This document shows, in pieces, positions 1 through 6,085 of a stretch of DNA of 10,560 nucleotides. A program made the position numbers and the translations under genes. The notes beneath the pieces were generated by a model. It had not been told where the DNA came from, searched no databases, and saw nothing but the letters and a program-made list of their open reading frames with translations. Source of the stretch: MGOM01 sp035455265 (GTDB lineage: Bacteria; Chloroflexota; Anaerolineae; Anaerolineales; E44-bin32). The first letter of the stretch is position 1. Every line of letters begins with the position of its first letter. The DNA lies in assembly GCA_035455265.1 (NCBI GenBank), contig DATIFK010000228.1, forward strand, positions 1 to 10,560. The letters run 5' to 3'.

Positions 1-23
1 CCAGATTCGATCATCTACTCTTC

Positions 24-46
24 GCGACGACGCGACGGCTCGTCGC
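24..46. repeat. Inverted repeat before the MFS gene
   Basis: A 7-bp perfect stem (GCGACGA at 24-30 pairing with TCGTCGC at 40-46) with a 9-base loop. It could be the end of a terminator for a gene lying left of the window, but no T-run follows on either strand. The rest of 1-106 holds no gene and no convincing promoter; a short GGGCC/GGCCC hairpin sits at 73-86. Confidence 0.3.
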
Positions 47-106
47 TGGCGAACCACTGGGAGTACGATAGAGGGCCTGAGGGCCCCCATCCAAACCGCG
101 CCTGCC

Positions 107-1360
107 GTGCCCACCCGCTTCTCCGCGCTGCGCCACCGCAACTTCGCCCTGCTGTGGGCCGGGGTGATCGTCTCCAACGTCGGAACCTGGATGCAGAACG
201 TGGGACAGAGCTGGCTCGTGCTCCAGCTCACCAACTCGCCCCTGTGGCTCGGCCTGCTCGGGCTGAGCTTCGCCGTGCCCATGGTCATCCTCCCCCTGAT
301 CGGCGGTGCCGTCGCTGACCGCGTTCACCGCGTGCGACTGCTCTATGTCACACAGACCGGCCAGATGTTGTTGGCCTTTCTGCTCGCCGCGCTGACATGG
401 CTGCATCTGGTGACCGTGTGGCCGATCTTGCTGACGTCGTTCCTCGGGGCGACGCTCCTGGCCTTCGACAACCCCGCCCGTCAGGCGCTGGTCTACGATC
501 TCGTGCCGCCGCTCGATCTGCTCAATGCCCTGTCGCTCAACGCGGCCACCTACACCGGCGCGGCGCTCGTCGGGCCGGCACTGGCCGGCCTGATGCTGGT
601 CCCCTTCGGCGCCGGAGCGCTCTTCTTCGTCAACGGGGTTTCCTTCGTGGCCGTCCTCATCGCACTGGCCGCCATGCGCGCGGCGCGTTCGCGCGGGTCA
701 GCCGAAGCCGCGCCGCTCGGAAGATCCGTGGGAGTCGGCCTCGCCTACGCCTGGAGAACTCGCTACGTCTTGGGCTTGCTGGTGCTGTCGGCGCTGGCAG
801 CCGTCTTCGGCCGCTCGTACCAGAGCCTGCTGCCGGTTTTCGCCCGCGACATCTGGAGCGCCGGCCCGGCCGGCTACGGGTTGCTGCTGGCGGCGGCGGG
901 CGCTGGGGCATTGGCCGGCGCCTTCGGTCTGGCGGCGCTCGGCCAGGCGAAGCGGCACGGCTCGACGATGGTCGTCAGCGGCCTGGCCTTTGGCGTGCTG
1001 CTGATCCTCTTCGCCCTTAGCTCGAGCTTCGCCCTGGGCCTGACGATGCTGTTCCTGGCCGGAGTCGCCGCCACAGTCTTCACGACGGTGATATCGACCC
1101 AGCTCCAGTTGACCTCACCGCACGAGCTGCGAGGCCGGGTGATGAGTCTGTACGCCATCACCCTGATCGGTCTGCCGTCTCTGGGCGCCCTCGGCGTCGG
1201 TGCTCTCGCGGAAAAACTGGGCGGCCTGCAGGGCGCGCCGGAAGCGGTACTCATCGGCGGCGCCGTCATGGCCGTGGCCATGTTGCTGGCTGCGCCGACC
1301 TTGTGGAGACGCGACCGTGGAGGCGGCGACCGCCCGCAACTCCCCCACGCCGACCAATAG
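107..1360 (+). CDS. MFS transporter, EntS/MFS_3-type (DHA3) exporter
   Basis: A 417-residue integral membrane protein with about 12 hydrophobic helices, the normal size of the major facilitator superfamily. The N-terminus (FSALRHRNFALLWAG, then GTWMQNVGQSWLV) is typical of the MFS_3/enterobactin-exporter-like branch. The loop between helices 2 and 3 carries motif A as GGAVADRVHRVR (residues 67-78, with D71 and R72), and FDNPARQALV (120-129) followed by GPALAG (156-161) is a second family signature. By family it should be a proton-driven exporter of small molecules such as siderophores or drugs; the substrate cannot be read from sequence. The start is a GTG at 107. No Shine-Dalgarno lies before it and no better in-frame start exists upstream, so the start is moderately sure. 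The gene stands alone on its strand and ends 6 bases from the convergent cupredoxin remnant. Confidence 0.9.
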   Translation: MPTRFSALRHRNFALLWAGVIVSNVGTWMQNVGQSWLVLQLTNSPLWLGLLGLSFAVPMVILPLIGGAVADRVHRVRLLYVTQTGQMLLAFLLAALTWLHLVTVWPILLTSFLGATLLAFDNPARQALVYDLVPPLDLLNALSLNAATYTGAALVGPALAGLMLVPFGAGALFFVNGVSFVAVLIALAAMRAARSRGSAEAAPLGRSVGVGLAYAWRTRYVLGLLVLSALAAVFGRSYQSLLPVFARDIWSAGPAGYGLLLAAAGAGALAGAFGLAALGQAKRHGSTMVVSGLAFGVLLILFALSSSFALGLTMLFLAGVAATVFTTVISTQLQLTSPHELRGRVMSLYAITLIGLPSLGALGVGALAEKLGGLQGAPEAVLIGGAVMAVAMLLAAPTLWRRDRGGGDRPQLPHADQ

Positions 1361-1366
1361 ACGCGG

Positions 1367-1552
1367 CTACTTGACGACCAGGTGCCCCACCATCCCGGCT
1401 TCGATGTGGCCGGCGCCGCCGCACACGACTTCGTATTCCCCGGGCACCGACGGTGCCGTGAAGACGACCGTGGCCGACGCGCCGGCATCGACGTCCTGGT
1501 CGACAAGTGAGGGGTCCTGTCGGATCACTTCACGTTCGCCGTCCGGGATCAA
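1367..1552 (-). pseudogene. Cupredoxin-domain C-terminal remnant
   Basis: A 61-codon frame whose last 35 residues are an excellent cupredoxin end: a Gly/Ala turn, the strand VVFTAPSVPGEYEVVC, then the copper-ligand loop Cys44-X4-His49-X4-Met54 and a final VGHLVVK strand. The N-terminal half of the fold and the first His ligand are missing: at the expected place the residues read GEREVI instead of the usual His-Asp/Asn-Phe. Reading the same frame further upstream gives a plausible strand (PGETLRLI) and then Ser/Arg-rich sequence that is only the shadow of the helicase tail. The only start in place is a TTG that overlaps the helicase stop (TTGA), with no Shine-Dalgarno. I infer a 5'-truncated gene fused by deletion to the helicase end; a translated, coupled mini-protein is the less likely alternative. 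Confidence 0.6.
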
Positions 1553-2826
1553 CCGGAGCGTTTCGCCTGGCGCCGCGGCGGAGCGGCTCGACCGGTATGG
1601 TTCGGACGATGGCGAGCGATTCCCACCCGATGCCCGTTGCCATTCGACGGCCGCCGGGCGGCCGAAGGCGCGTGGACGCTCCTGGGCCGGCTGTCCGGAT
1701 CGAAGTCGCCATAGTTGAAGTGTTCCAGGCGACGCCGCTCGATCGGCTGGCCGAGGACGCGCTCGATCTGGCGCACGATCGGCTCGTCCTCCGGCTGCGC
1801 TAGGGTCAGCGCCTCGCCGGTCTGGTCAACGCGGCCGGTGCGGCCGACGCGGTGGGTGTAGGCATCGGCCGTGTCCGGCACGTCGAAATTGATCACATGG
1901 GCGATCCCGGCCACATCGATGCCGCGCGATGCGACGTCGGTGGCGACCAGGATGTCGTAGGTGTTGCCGCGGAAGCCGTCGATGGCCGCCTGCCGGCGAT
2001 TCTGGGTCATGTTGCCCTGCAGCGCCTCGACGCGGTAGCCCTGTTTGCCCAAGTCCTTGGCGAGAGAGCGAGCGCGGTGCTTGGTGCGGGTGAAGATCAA
2101 CGCCCGGCCGGACGCCCGGCGCTGCAGCACGGCCAGCAGCAGCGACTTCTTCAGCCCGCTGGAGACCGGATACAGTGCATGCGAAATCGACTTGGGCGGG
2201 GCGCTCAGGCCGATCTGAACGGTGACCGGGTCGCGCAGGATGCCGTCGGCCAACGTACGGATTTCGTCCGGCATGGTGGCCGAGAAGAACAGCGTCTGGC
2301 GGCGGGCCGGCACCAGCTTGAGGACGCGCCGGATGTCGGGCAGGAAGCCCATATCGCACATGCGGTCGGCTTCATCCAGTACGAGAACTTCAACCCGCGA
2401 TAGATCGAGGCTGCGCTCGCCGGCCAGGTCGAGCAGGCGGCCGGGGCAGGCGACGACGACGTCGACGCCGCGCCGCAGCGCCTCCACCTGGGGCTTCTTC
2501 CCAACACCGCCGTAGATCGCCACGCTGCGAACGCCGGTGCGCTTTCCATAGATTCGGGTCGCCTGGTGGATCTGTTCGGCCAGCTCACGGGTGGGAGCCA
2601 GGATCAGCGCCCGGACGCCTCGCCCCGGCTGGGCCAGCAACCGCTGCAGGATCGGCAGCATGAAGGCCGCCGTCTTGCCGGTGCCGGTCTGGGCGATGCC
2701 CAGCAGATCGCGCCCGGCCAGGATCGGTGGAATGGATTGAAGCTGAATGGGGGTGGGCTCGCTGTAGCCCGCCGATTGGATGCCGGCGCGCACGCGGGCA
2801 TCGAGGGGAAACGTGTCAAAACTCAC
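1549..2826 (-). CDS. rhlE: DEAD-box ATP-dependent RNA helicase, RhlE type
   Basis: A 425-residue RNA helicase with all conserved motifs in order: Q motif (FDTF at 3-6, PTPIQ at 25-29), motif I AQTGTGKT (45-52), Ia APTRELA (77-83), Ib CPGR (127-130), II DEAD (151-154), III SAT (183-185), IV ALIFTRT (242-248), V ATDVASRGID (295-304) and VI HRVGRTGR (325-332). Motif Ib has Cys in place of the usual Thr. The tail after residue 370 is short, Arg-rich and low in complexity, as in RhlE proteins, and probably binds RNA. Such helicases unwind short RNA duplexes during ribosome assembly, mRNA decay and cold growth. I chose the GTG at 2826 because AAGGAGG lies 6 bases before it and the protein then begins MSFDTF, as in RhlE relatives; an in-frame GTG at 2847 lies upstream of that ribosome site. 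The gene is divergent from csp, with a long structured leader. Confidence 0.93.
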   Translation of the reverse strand: MSFDTFPLDARVRAGIQSAGYSEPTPIQLQSIPPILAGRDLLGIAQTGTGKTAAFMLPILQRLLAQPGRGVRALILAPTRELAEQIHQATRIYGKRTGVRSVAIYGGVGKKPQVEALRRGVDVVVACPGRLLDLAGERSLDLSRVEVLVLDEADRMCDMGFLPDIRRVLKLVPARRQTLFFSATMPDEIRTLADGILRDPVTVQIGLSAPPKSISHALYPVSSGLKKSLLLAVLQRRASGRALIFTRTKHRARSLAKDLGKQGYRVEALQGNMTQNRRQAAIDGFRGNTYDILVATDVASRGIDVAGIAHVINFDVPDTADAYTHRVGRTGRVDQTGEALTLAQPEDEPIVRQIERVLGQPIERRRLEHFNYGDFDPDSRPRSVHAPSAARRPSNGNGHRVGIARHRPNHTGRAAPPRRQAKRSG

Positions 2827-2965
2827 TGAGAGCCTCCTTGGCTTCACCCCGCTAGGGGGTATGTCGAGCCAAGTCGCACCCTCAGCCCCACATCAAAAAG
2901 AAACGGCACCTCTACGGTGCCTTTCATAGAGAACTACGGCCCCGGACTCGATGTCCGGGAAACGG
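2827..2965 (-). promoter_or_regulatory. Structured leader of the helicase mRNA
   Basis: About 139 nt between the predicted transcription start and the GTG start. Reading in the direction of transcription it holds a 7-bp hairpin (2959-2953 with 2947-2941, 5-nt loop), then a terminator-like hairpin (2921-2916 with 2910-2905) followed by a T-rich run, then a two-part stem just before the start: AGCCAAG (2843-2837) pairs with CTTGGCT (2873-2867), enclosing ACCCC/GGGGT (2860-2856 with 2850-2846). The outer stem takes in the first bases of the AAGGAGG ribosome site. Seen: the pairings. Inferred: attenuation and control of translation start, as for other cold-shock mRNAs. Confidence 0.5.
2892..2921 (-). 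terminator. Terminator-like hairpin inside the helicase leader
   Basis: On the minus strand GGCACC, a 5-nt loop and GGTGCC form a 6-bp stem, followed by GTTTCTTTTTG. This has the form of a short intrinsic terminator, but it sits between the predicted helicase promoter and its start codon, so it would act as an attenuator. The stem is short and the T-run is broken by a C, so termination would be partial. Confidence 0.45.
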
Positions 2966-2971
2966 ATCGTT

Positions 2972-2980
2972 AGCATACCA
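2972..2980 (-). promoter_or_regulatory. Extended -10 promoter of the helicase gene
   Basis: The minus strand reads TGGTATGCT, an extended -10 (TGn followed by TATGCT). No good -35 element is present at 16-18 bases upstream. The same TATGCT with TGn is found at the csp promoter. Transcription would begin near 2965. Confidence 0.5.
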
Positions 2981-2996
2981 CATTCACGCTCACGAC

Positions 2997-3034
2997 GCCA
3001 GGTGCCCTGGCAGCGGAACTCCGGCGTGGGCACC
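2997..3034. repeat. Nested inverted repeats between the divergent promoters
   Basis: GCCAGG-TGC-CCTGGC (2997-3011) is a 15-bp palindrome, and GGTGCCC (3001-3007) pairs with GGGCACC (3028-3034). They lie between the helicase -10 and the csp -35, so they are placed to bind a regulator of both genes. No binding protein is suggested by the sequence. Confidence 0.3.
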
Positions 3035-3050
3035 GACCTGTTTTCGACCC

Positions 3051-3079
3051 TTGCGGTAGGGACCGATCTGTGTTATGCT
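3051..3079 (+). promoter_or_regulatory. Promoter of the cold-shock gene
   Basis: TTGCGG (3051-3056) and TATGCT (3074-3079) are separated by exactly 17 bases, and the -10 is extended (TGTTATGCT). Transcription would begin near 3086, which gives a leader of about 137 nt, similar in length to the long leaders of enterobacterial cspA genes. Confidence 0.6.
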
Positions 3080-3085
3080 GTCCCC

Positions 3086-3222
3086 AAGGTAGCATGCAAG
3101 TTCTGACTGGAAGTCGAAAGACTCGGCCTGAGCTGCACTAGCTCGGGCCGAATTGGTTCAGCAACGAACCGGACCTCCTAGGAACAGGCAACTACCATCT
3201 CTTTGCCTAGGAGGCAAACACA
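3086..3222 (+). promoter_or_regulatory. Structured leader of csp with ribosome-site switch
   Basis: Stacked hairpins fill this leader: AGTC-GAAA-GACT (3112-3123), a 12-bp stem with one G-U pair (3123-3134 with 3140-3151, 5-nt loop), and GGTTC/GAACC (3155-3159 with 3166-3170). The last part can fold in three ways. CCTCCTAGG (3174-3182) pairs perfectly with CCTAGGAGG (3206-3214), which contains the Shine-Dalgarno AGGAGG (3209-3214); TTGCC (3203-3207) can pair with GGCAA (3213-3217), also hiding it; and AGGCAA (3186-3191) can pair with TTGCCT (3203-3208), which breaks both and frees it. The start codon lies 8 bases after the ribosome site. The pairings are seen; switching with temperature or Csp level is inferred. 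Confidence 0.6.
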
Positions 3223-3432
3223 ATGTCCGATCGTATCCAGGGTACCGTCAAGTGGTTCAACGGGAGCAAGGGCTACGGCTTTATCTCCCGCGAGGGCGGC
3301 GAAGATGTCTTCGTCCACCACACGGCGATCCTCGCCGAGGGGTACCGCAACCTCGAGGAAGGCCAGCGCGTCGAGTTTGAAGTCGTGCAGGGCCCCAAGG
3401 GGCTGCAGGCCGCCTCGGTGACCGTCCTCTAG
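3223..3432 (+). CDS. csp: CspA-family cold-shock protein
   Basis: A complete 69-residue single cold-shock domain. It begins GTVKWFNGSKGYGFI, so the aromatic surface W11, F12 and F20 and the RNA-binding motif RNP1 (KGYGFI, 16-21) are intact, as is RNP2 (VFVHH, 29-33). The length and the final VTVL strand are normal for the family. These proteins bind single-stranded RNA and DNA in the cytoplasm and melt secondary structures in mRNA, mainly after temperature downshift. The ATG at 3223 has AGGAGG at 3209-3214. The gene is monocistronic, with its own promoter, long leader and a strong terminator, and is divergent from an RNA helicase gene, a natural partner in RNA remodelling. Identification is certain; whether it is cold-induced or constitutive is not shown. 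Confidence 0.97.
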   Translation: MSDRIQGTVKWFNGSKGYGFISREGGEDVFVHHTAILAEGYRNLEEGQRVEFEVVQGPKGLQAASVTVL

Positions 3433-3450
3433 ACTCAACCTCTAGAAGGC

Positions 3451-3480
3451 AAGAAGCCCCCGGTTTCCGGGGGCTTCTTC
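3451..3480 (+). terminator. Strong hairpin terminator after csp
   Basis: A perfect 13-bp stem (AAGAAGCCCCCGG at 3451-3463 with its complement at 3467-3479) and a 3-base loop lie 18 bases after the csp stop, followed by CGTTT. The stem ends in A- and T-rich flanks, so it may also stop the leftward ferric-reductase operon. A further CACGTGG/CCACGTG pair (3490-3496 with 3521-3527) lies directly after that operon's stop codon. Two copies of CCTCTAGA (3426-3433 and 3440-3447) precede the stem. Confidence 0.85.
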
Positions 3481-3527
3481 GTTTACACCCACGTGGGCTC
3501 CATCTCCAGGTGCCAAGGGACCACGTG

Positions 3528-4247
3528 TCAGGCAGGGCGAGTGGCGCGCCGCGGCGACGAGGTCAGCCGGGTGACCAGCAATCGATAGACGGTTAGGAAT
3601 AACACGGAGCCTCCGGTCACCCAATAGAACGCCCCGGCCCACCACGTTCCGCTGTCCGTCCCGGCGCCCAGGCCGTGCAACAGCCCCATCGCGAACATGA
3701 CGAAACTCAGCTCGTGGATCAGTCTCCAGGCGCGATGCCCGATCGACTTGCGGACGTAGAAGGTGAGGCTCACCAACGCCATCAGGTAGAACCCGACTTG
3801 CCCCAGCCCCACCCACACCGGCCGGTAGGAGGCACCGGTGAAGGGAATGGCCAGCTGCGCCAGGCTGAACTGGATGTAGGAATCGCCCAGCAGGATCAGG
3901 CCATGGAACAGCGCGAAACCCAGCCCCAGCAGACTGACGTGTTGATGCAGGTCCACAGCCGTCGGCCCGCCGGGCCACACGCGCGCCATTTTGTTGGTGA
4001 CCATCAGCCCGAAGATCATCGACAACCACAGCAGGGTGAAGGCGACAAAGGCACTCGACCGCGATAGATACCAGTAGGCCTTGGGCTCAGCTCCGAGGAG
4101 CGACGCGGCTGCTCCCGGGAGGAGCGCCGGCAACGCCACGGCGGCGGCGAGCGCCCCGGCCGCCGCCCCCAGCAACACCAGCAGCGCCGTCCTCAATGGG
4201 ACGGAGGCCGCCTCCTCGATCTCTTCGGTTGCGATTGGATGCGTCAC
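3528..4247 (-). CDS. Ferric-reductase-like transmembrane heme protein
   Basis: A 239-residue membrane protein with about six or seven helices and the Ferri_reduct (ferric reductase-like transmembrane component) pattern. Two helices hold paired His residues suited to bind b-type heme: H101/H103 with H115 (DLHQHVSLLGLGFALFHG) and H178 with H191 (RLIHELSF and LLHGL). The loop motif IPFTGASYRPVWVGLG (134-149) is the family's conserved PF..YRP..V.LG segment. No FAD or NAD(P)H domain follows, so electrons must come from or go to a partner protein. It likely moves electrons across the membrane. I chose the GTG at 4247, which overlaps the apbE stop (GTGA) and has GGAG 6 bases before it; ATG 4259 is the alternative. 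It is the last gene of the operon. Substrate unknown. Confidence 0.82.
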   Translation of the reverse strand: MTHPIATEEIEEAASVPLRTALLVLLGAAAGALAAAVALPALLPGAAASLLGAEPKAYWYLSRSSAFVAFTLLWLSMIFGLMVTNKMARVWPGGPTAVDLHQHVSLLGLGFALFHGLILLGDSYIQFSLAQLAIPFTGASYRPVWVGLGQVGFYLMALVSLTFYVRKSIGHRAWRLIHELSFVMFAMGLLHGLGAGTDSGTWWAGAFYWVTGGSVLFLTVYRLLVTRLTSSPRRATRPA

Positions 4248-5176
4248 GATCCGCTCCATAGGTATGATGTCATGCGGCGGCTGAAGACAACTCGGCCGCT
4301 TTCCAGGGCCGCCAGCCCCGCCAGGCGTTGGTGCGCCTCCAGCCACCGCAAACCGTCTCGGCTCCCCAGAATGAGGACGGCTTTGGCCGCCGCCTCCGCC
4401 GCACGTGCCGACGGAGCGACGACCGTCGTTGCCAGGATGTCGGTCTCCGCCGGCTGGCCGGTGCGCGGGTCGATCAGATGGTGGCGCCAGACTTCACCTT
4501 GCCGCCAGCGCTTGTAGTCGCGTCCCGATGTGGCCACGCCGCCCGACCGAATGCTGAGCAGGGCGATCGTCTCGCCGTCCTTGCCTGGATCGGCGACTCC
4601 GATGGGCCAGGGCTGCCCGTCTTCCCTTGGACCGCTGACGGCAATGTCGCCGCCGGCATCAACCAGGGCCGGGCCGGCCGTTCCCAGCCGCCTCGCCGCC
4701 TTATCGGCGGCCCAGCCTTTGCCAAATCCACCCAGGTCGAGGCTCGTACCCGCCGGCAGCCGCACGCTGCGCGTGTGCGGGTTGCGCTCGACCAGGCGCC
4801 AATCCTGTACAGGTGGCGCAACCCGCGCCGCTCCTTCCGCCACGCGGGACCCCATCGACTCCCAGGTGCGATCGTAACCGGCCGTCTGGAGAGCCTCGAG
4901 GATCGTGGGTTGGACGAGTCCACCGGTGGACTGCGCCGCTTCGAACGCCACCGCCAGGACGTCCCACAGGACTCCGCTGACGGACACATCTTTGCCGGCG
5001 GATCGGTTCAGCCGGCTGAGCTCGCTTTCAGGCCGAAACCGGCTCAGGCAATCTTCCCAGGTCTCGAACCAGCCTGGCACCTCGGCCAGGCGCGCCTCGG
5101 CGCGCCGATCCAGGCCGTCGACGACGGCCAGGATCCGAGACCCCATGGCTTCGAACTCGAAACGGTGCACGATCAC
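4244..5176 (-). CDS. apbE: ApbE-family FAD:protein FMN transferase
   Basis: A 310-residue ApbE protein, the Mg-dependent enzyme that attaches FMN from FAD to a Thr/Ser of target proteins. Landmarks in order: FEAMGSRI (8-15), LSRFRPESELSRLN (45-58), LDLGGFGKGWAADKA (146-160), LVDAGGDIAVSG (171-182, with the metal/FAD-binding GGD), GGVATSGRDYKRW (212-224), HHLIDPRTGQPAE (232-244) and ATTVVAPSARAAEAAAKAV (249-267). Length is normal for the catalytic domain, but there is no signal peptide or lipobox, which most ApbE enzymes acting on exported proteins have. The GTG at 5176 overlaps the stop of the upstream gene (GTGA); only weak purine-rich sequence (GGAA) precedes it, pointing to translational coupling. 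No classical flavin acceptor protein is encoded in the window. Confidence 0.92.
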   Translation of the reverse strand: MIVHRFEFEAMGSRILAVVDGLDRRAEARLAEVPGWFETWEDCLSRFRPESELSRLNRSAGKDVSVSGVLWDVLAVAFEAAQSTGGLVQPTILEALQTAGYDRTWESMGSRVAEGAARVAPPVQDWRLVERNPHTRSVRLPAGTSLDLGGFGKGWAADKAARRLGTAGPALVDAGGDIAVSGPREDGQPWPIGVADPGKDGETIALLSIRSGGVATSGRDYKRWRQGEVWRHHLIDPRTGQPAETDILATTVVAPSARAAEAAAKAVLILGSRDGLRWLEAHQRLAGLAALESGRVVFSRRMTSYLWSGS

Positions 5177-5502
5177 TTCCGGCGGGAGGAGCGGGTGATG
5201 GTTACCGGTTTCGGCGCCGGAGCCGGAAGACTCACCCGACGCAGCGCCGGCTGCGTGGCCGGCGCACTCGGGCCGACCATGGCCACGCCCGGCGGCACCA
5301 GCGTCGGCAAGGGCGCCAGCAGCTCGGCCCATCCCGGCGGAAGCGTTGCCTCCGTCGGGGCGGTCGAGGACCCCTCGGCCGAATCCGGCTTCCCGAACAG
5401 GAGCCAGCCGAGAGCGGTGGCAGCCAGCGCCCCAACGGTGATCAGCGTCTTGAGGCTGGCGCGGCCGCCGTTCGGCCGCTTCGATGTCGCCTGGACGTTC
5501 AT
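5173..5502 (-). CDS. Small membrane-anchored Pro-rich protein
   Basis: A 109-residue protein that I do not recognise. It has a basic N-terminus, one hydrophobic segment at about residues 17-36 (LKTLITVGALAATALGWLLF), and then a long Ala/Pro/Thr-rich stretch with no obvious fold, ending in TITRSSRRK. The ATG at 5502 has GGAG 8 bases before it. It lies 36 bases after the PepSY gene and overlaps apbE by 4 bases. Its shape, an anchor plus a linker, is what is usually found at the N-terminus of an exported enzyme. It may tether a partner, may be what remains of an anchored FMN-binding protein, or may be the displaced anchor of ApbE itself (a -1 shift would join the two frames). Confidence 0.72.
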   Translation of the reverse strand: MNVQATSKRPNGGRASLKTLITVGALAATALGWLLFGKPDSAEGSSTAPTEATLPPGWAELLAPLPTLVPPGVAMVGPSAPATQPALRRVSLPAPAPKPVTITRSSRRK

Positions 5503-5538
5503 GTCGTCCGCTCCAAGGGCCCCGTCCTCGATTCAGGA

Positions 5539-6027
5539 TCAATCATCCCCGCCCTCATACTCGTCTTCGTAGCCGCCCCCCGACGACGTGGAGATGGTGA
5601 CGGTCTGAGCGTTGTTCATCAGGATGCCGGCGGTCGTGGCATTCACGTAGTACGTTCCGCCCGTCAGGACGACTTCGTAGGCGATGGTGCCCTGCACGTC
5701 GACGAGCTGCGGCGGCTGGACGAGTGTCCCGCCGGCGAACGCGATCGCCCGGGCTGCCGCCTGATCCGGCGTCACGGGGTATGTCGGCTGCGCCGGTTGC
5801 TCCGGCTGCGAGGCAGCCTGGGCCTGCATCAACCGGGCGTTGGCCTGGTCGATCAATTGGCGATAGGCAGCCTCGCGCTGCTGCATCACAGAAACGAGAT
5901 CGGCCGCCGGAGCGCTAGCCGCCTCGGAGGCGCTGGCCGTGACAACTCGGCCGCCGACGGCGCCCACCGCCACCAGCAAGAAGCCGGTCACGACGGCAGC
6001 TAGAATGAGACTCACGCGTTGGCTCAT
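5539..6027 (-). CDS. PepSY-domain membrane-anchored protein
   Basis: A 162-residue protein. Residues 7-29 form an N-terminal membrane anchor or uncleaved signal; residues 44-72 are a polar helix rich in Gln and Ala; a Pro/Gln linker follows (73-84). Residues 85-138 match the PepSY fold: VTPDQAAARAIAFAGG, then a variable strand, IAYEVVLTGGTYYVNATTAGILMNN. The tail is Ser/Gly-rich and acidic (GGGYEDEYEGGDD, 150-162). PepSY domains occur outside the cytoplasmic membrane, often beside two-component systems and iron or redox proteins, as inhibitor, sensor or redox-partner modules. The ATG at 6027 has AGGAGG 5 bases before it, a strong site. It is the first gene of the leftward operon and faces the response regulator gene, so it is the prime candidate target of that regulator and a possible accessory sensor for the kinase. 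Confidence 0.8.
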   Translation of the reverse strand: MSQRVSLILAAVVTGFLLVAVGAVGGRVVTASASEAASAPAADLVSVMQQREAAYRQLIDQANARLMQAQAASQPEQPAQPTYPVTPDQAAARAIAFAGGTLVQPPQLVDVQGTIAYEVVLTGGTYYVNATTAGILMNNAQTVTISTSSGGGYEDEYEGGDD

Positions 6028-6051
6028 GGAACCCTCCTGTCGAAGTTGGAA

Positions 6052-6066
6052 CGGCCAGAATGGCCG
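6052..6066 (-). repeat. Palindrome in the PepSY mRNA leader
   Basis: CGGCCA-GAA-TGGCCG is a perfect 6-bp stem with a 3-base loop between the predicted promoter and the AGGAGG ribosome site. It could be an operator or a small mRNA hairpin. Confidence 0.4.
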
Positions 6067-6085
6067 CTCCTCGGTTGTGGACATG

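Noticed and set aside
1200..1718. A 172-codon + strand frame across the MFS end, cupredoxin remnant and helicase end
   Set aside because: Compositionally an overlap shadow (Ser/Arg/Pro-rich), without ribosome site or domain, crossing two genes on the opposite strand.
2827..2847. Upstream GTG start (2847) for the helicase
   Set aside because: The seven extra codons would contain the AAGGAGG ribosome site itself, and relatives begin MSFxxF; GTG 2826 is the better start.
5177..5542. N-terminal extension of the apbE frame up to 5542
   Set aside because: The extra residues are low-complexity Arg/Ala/Gly sequence that overlaps the small anchor gene in another frame. The GTG at 5176 forms a GTGA overlap and starts the ApbE fold properly.
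4328..5572. A long open frame (414 codons) on the + strand opposite apbE
   Set aside because: It is the antisense shadow of apbE and the small anchor gene in GC-rich DNA: it is rich in Arg/Pro/Gly, has no domain pattern and no ribosome site, while the opposite strand carries clear ApbE motifs.
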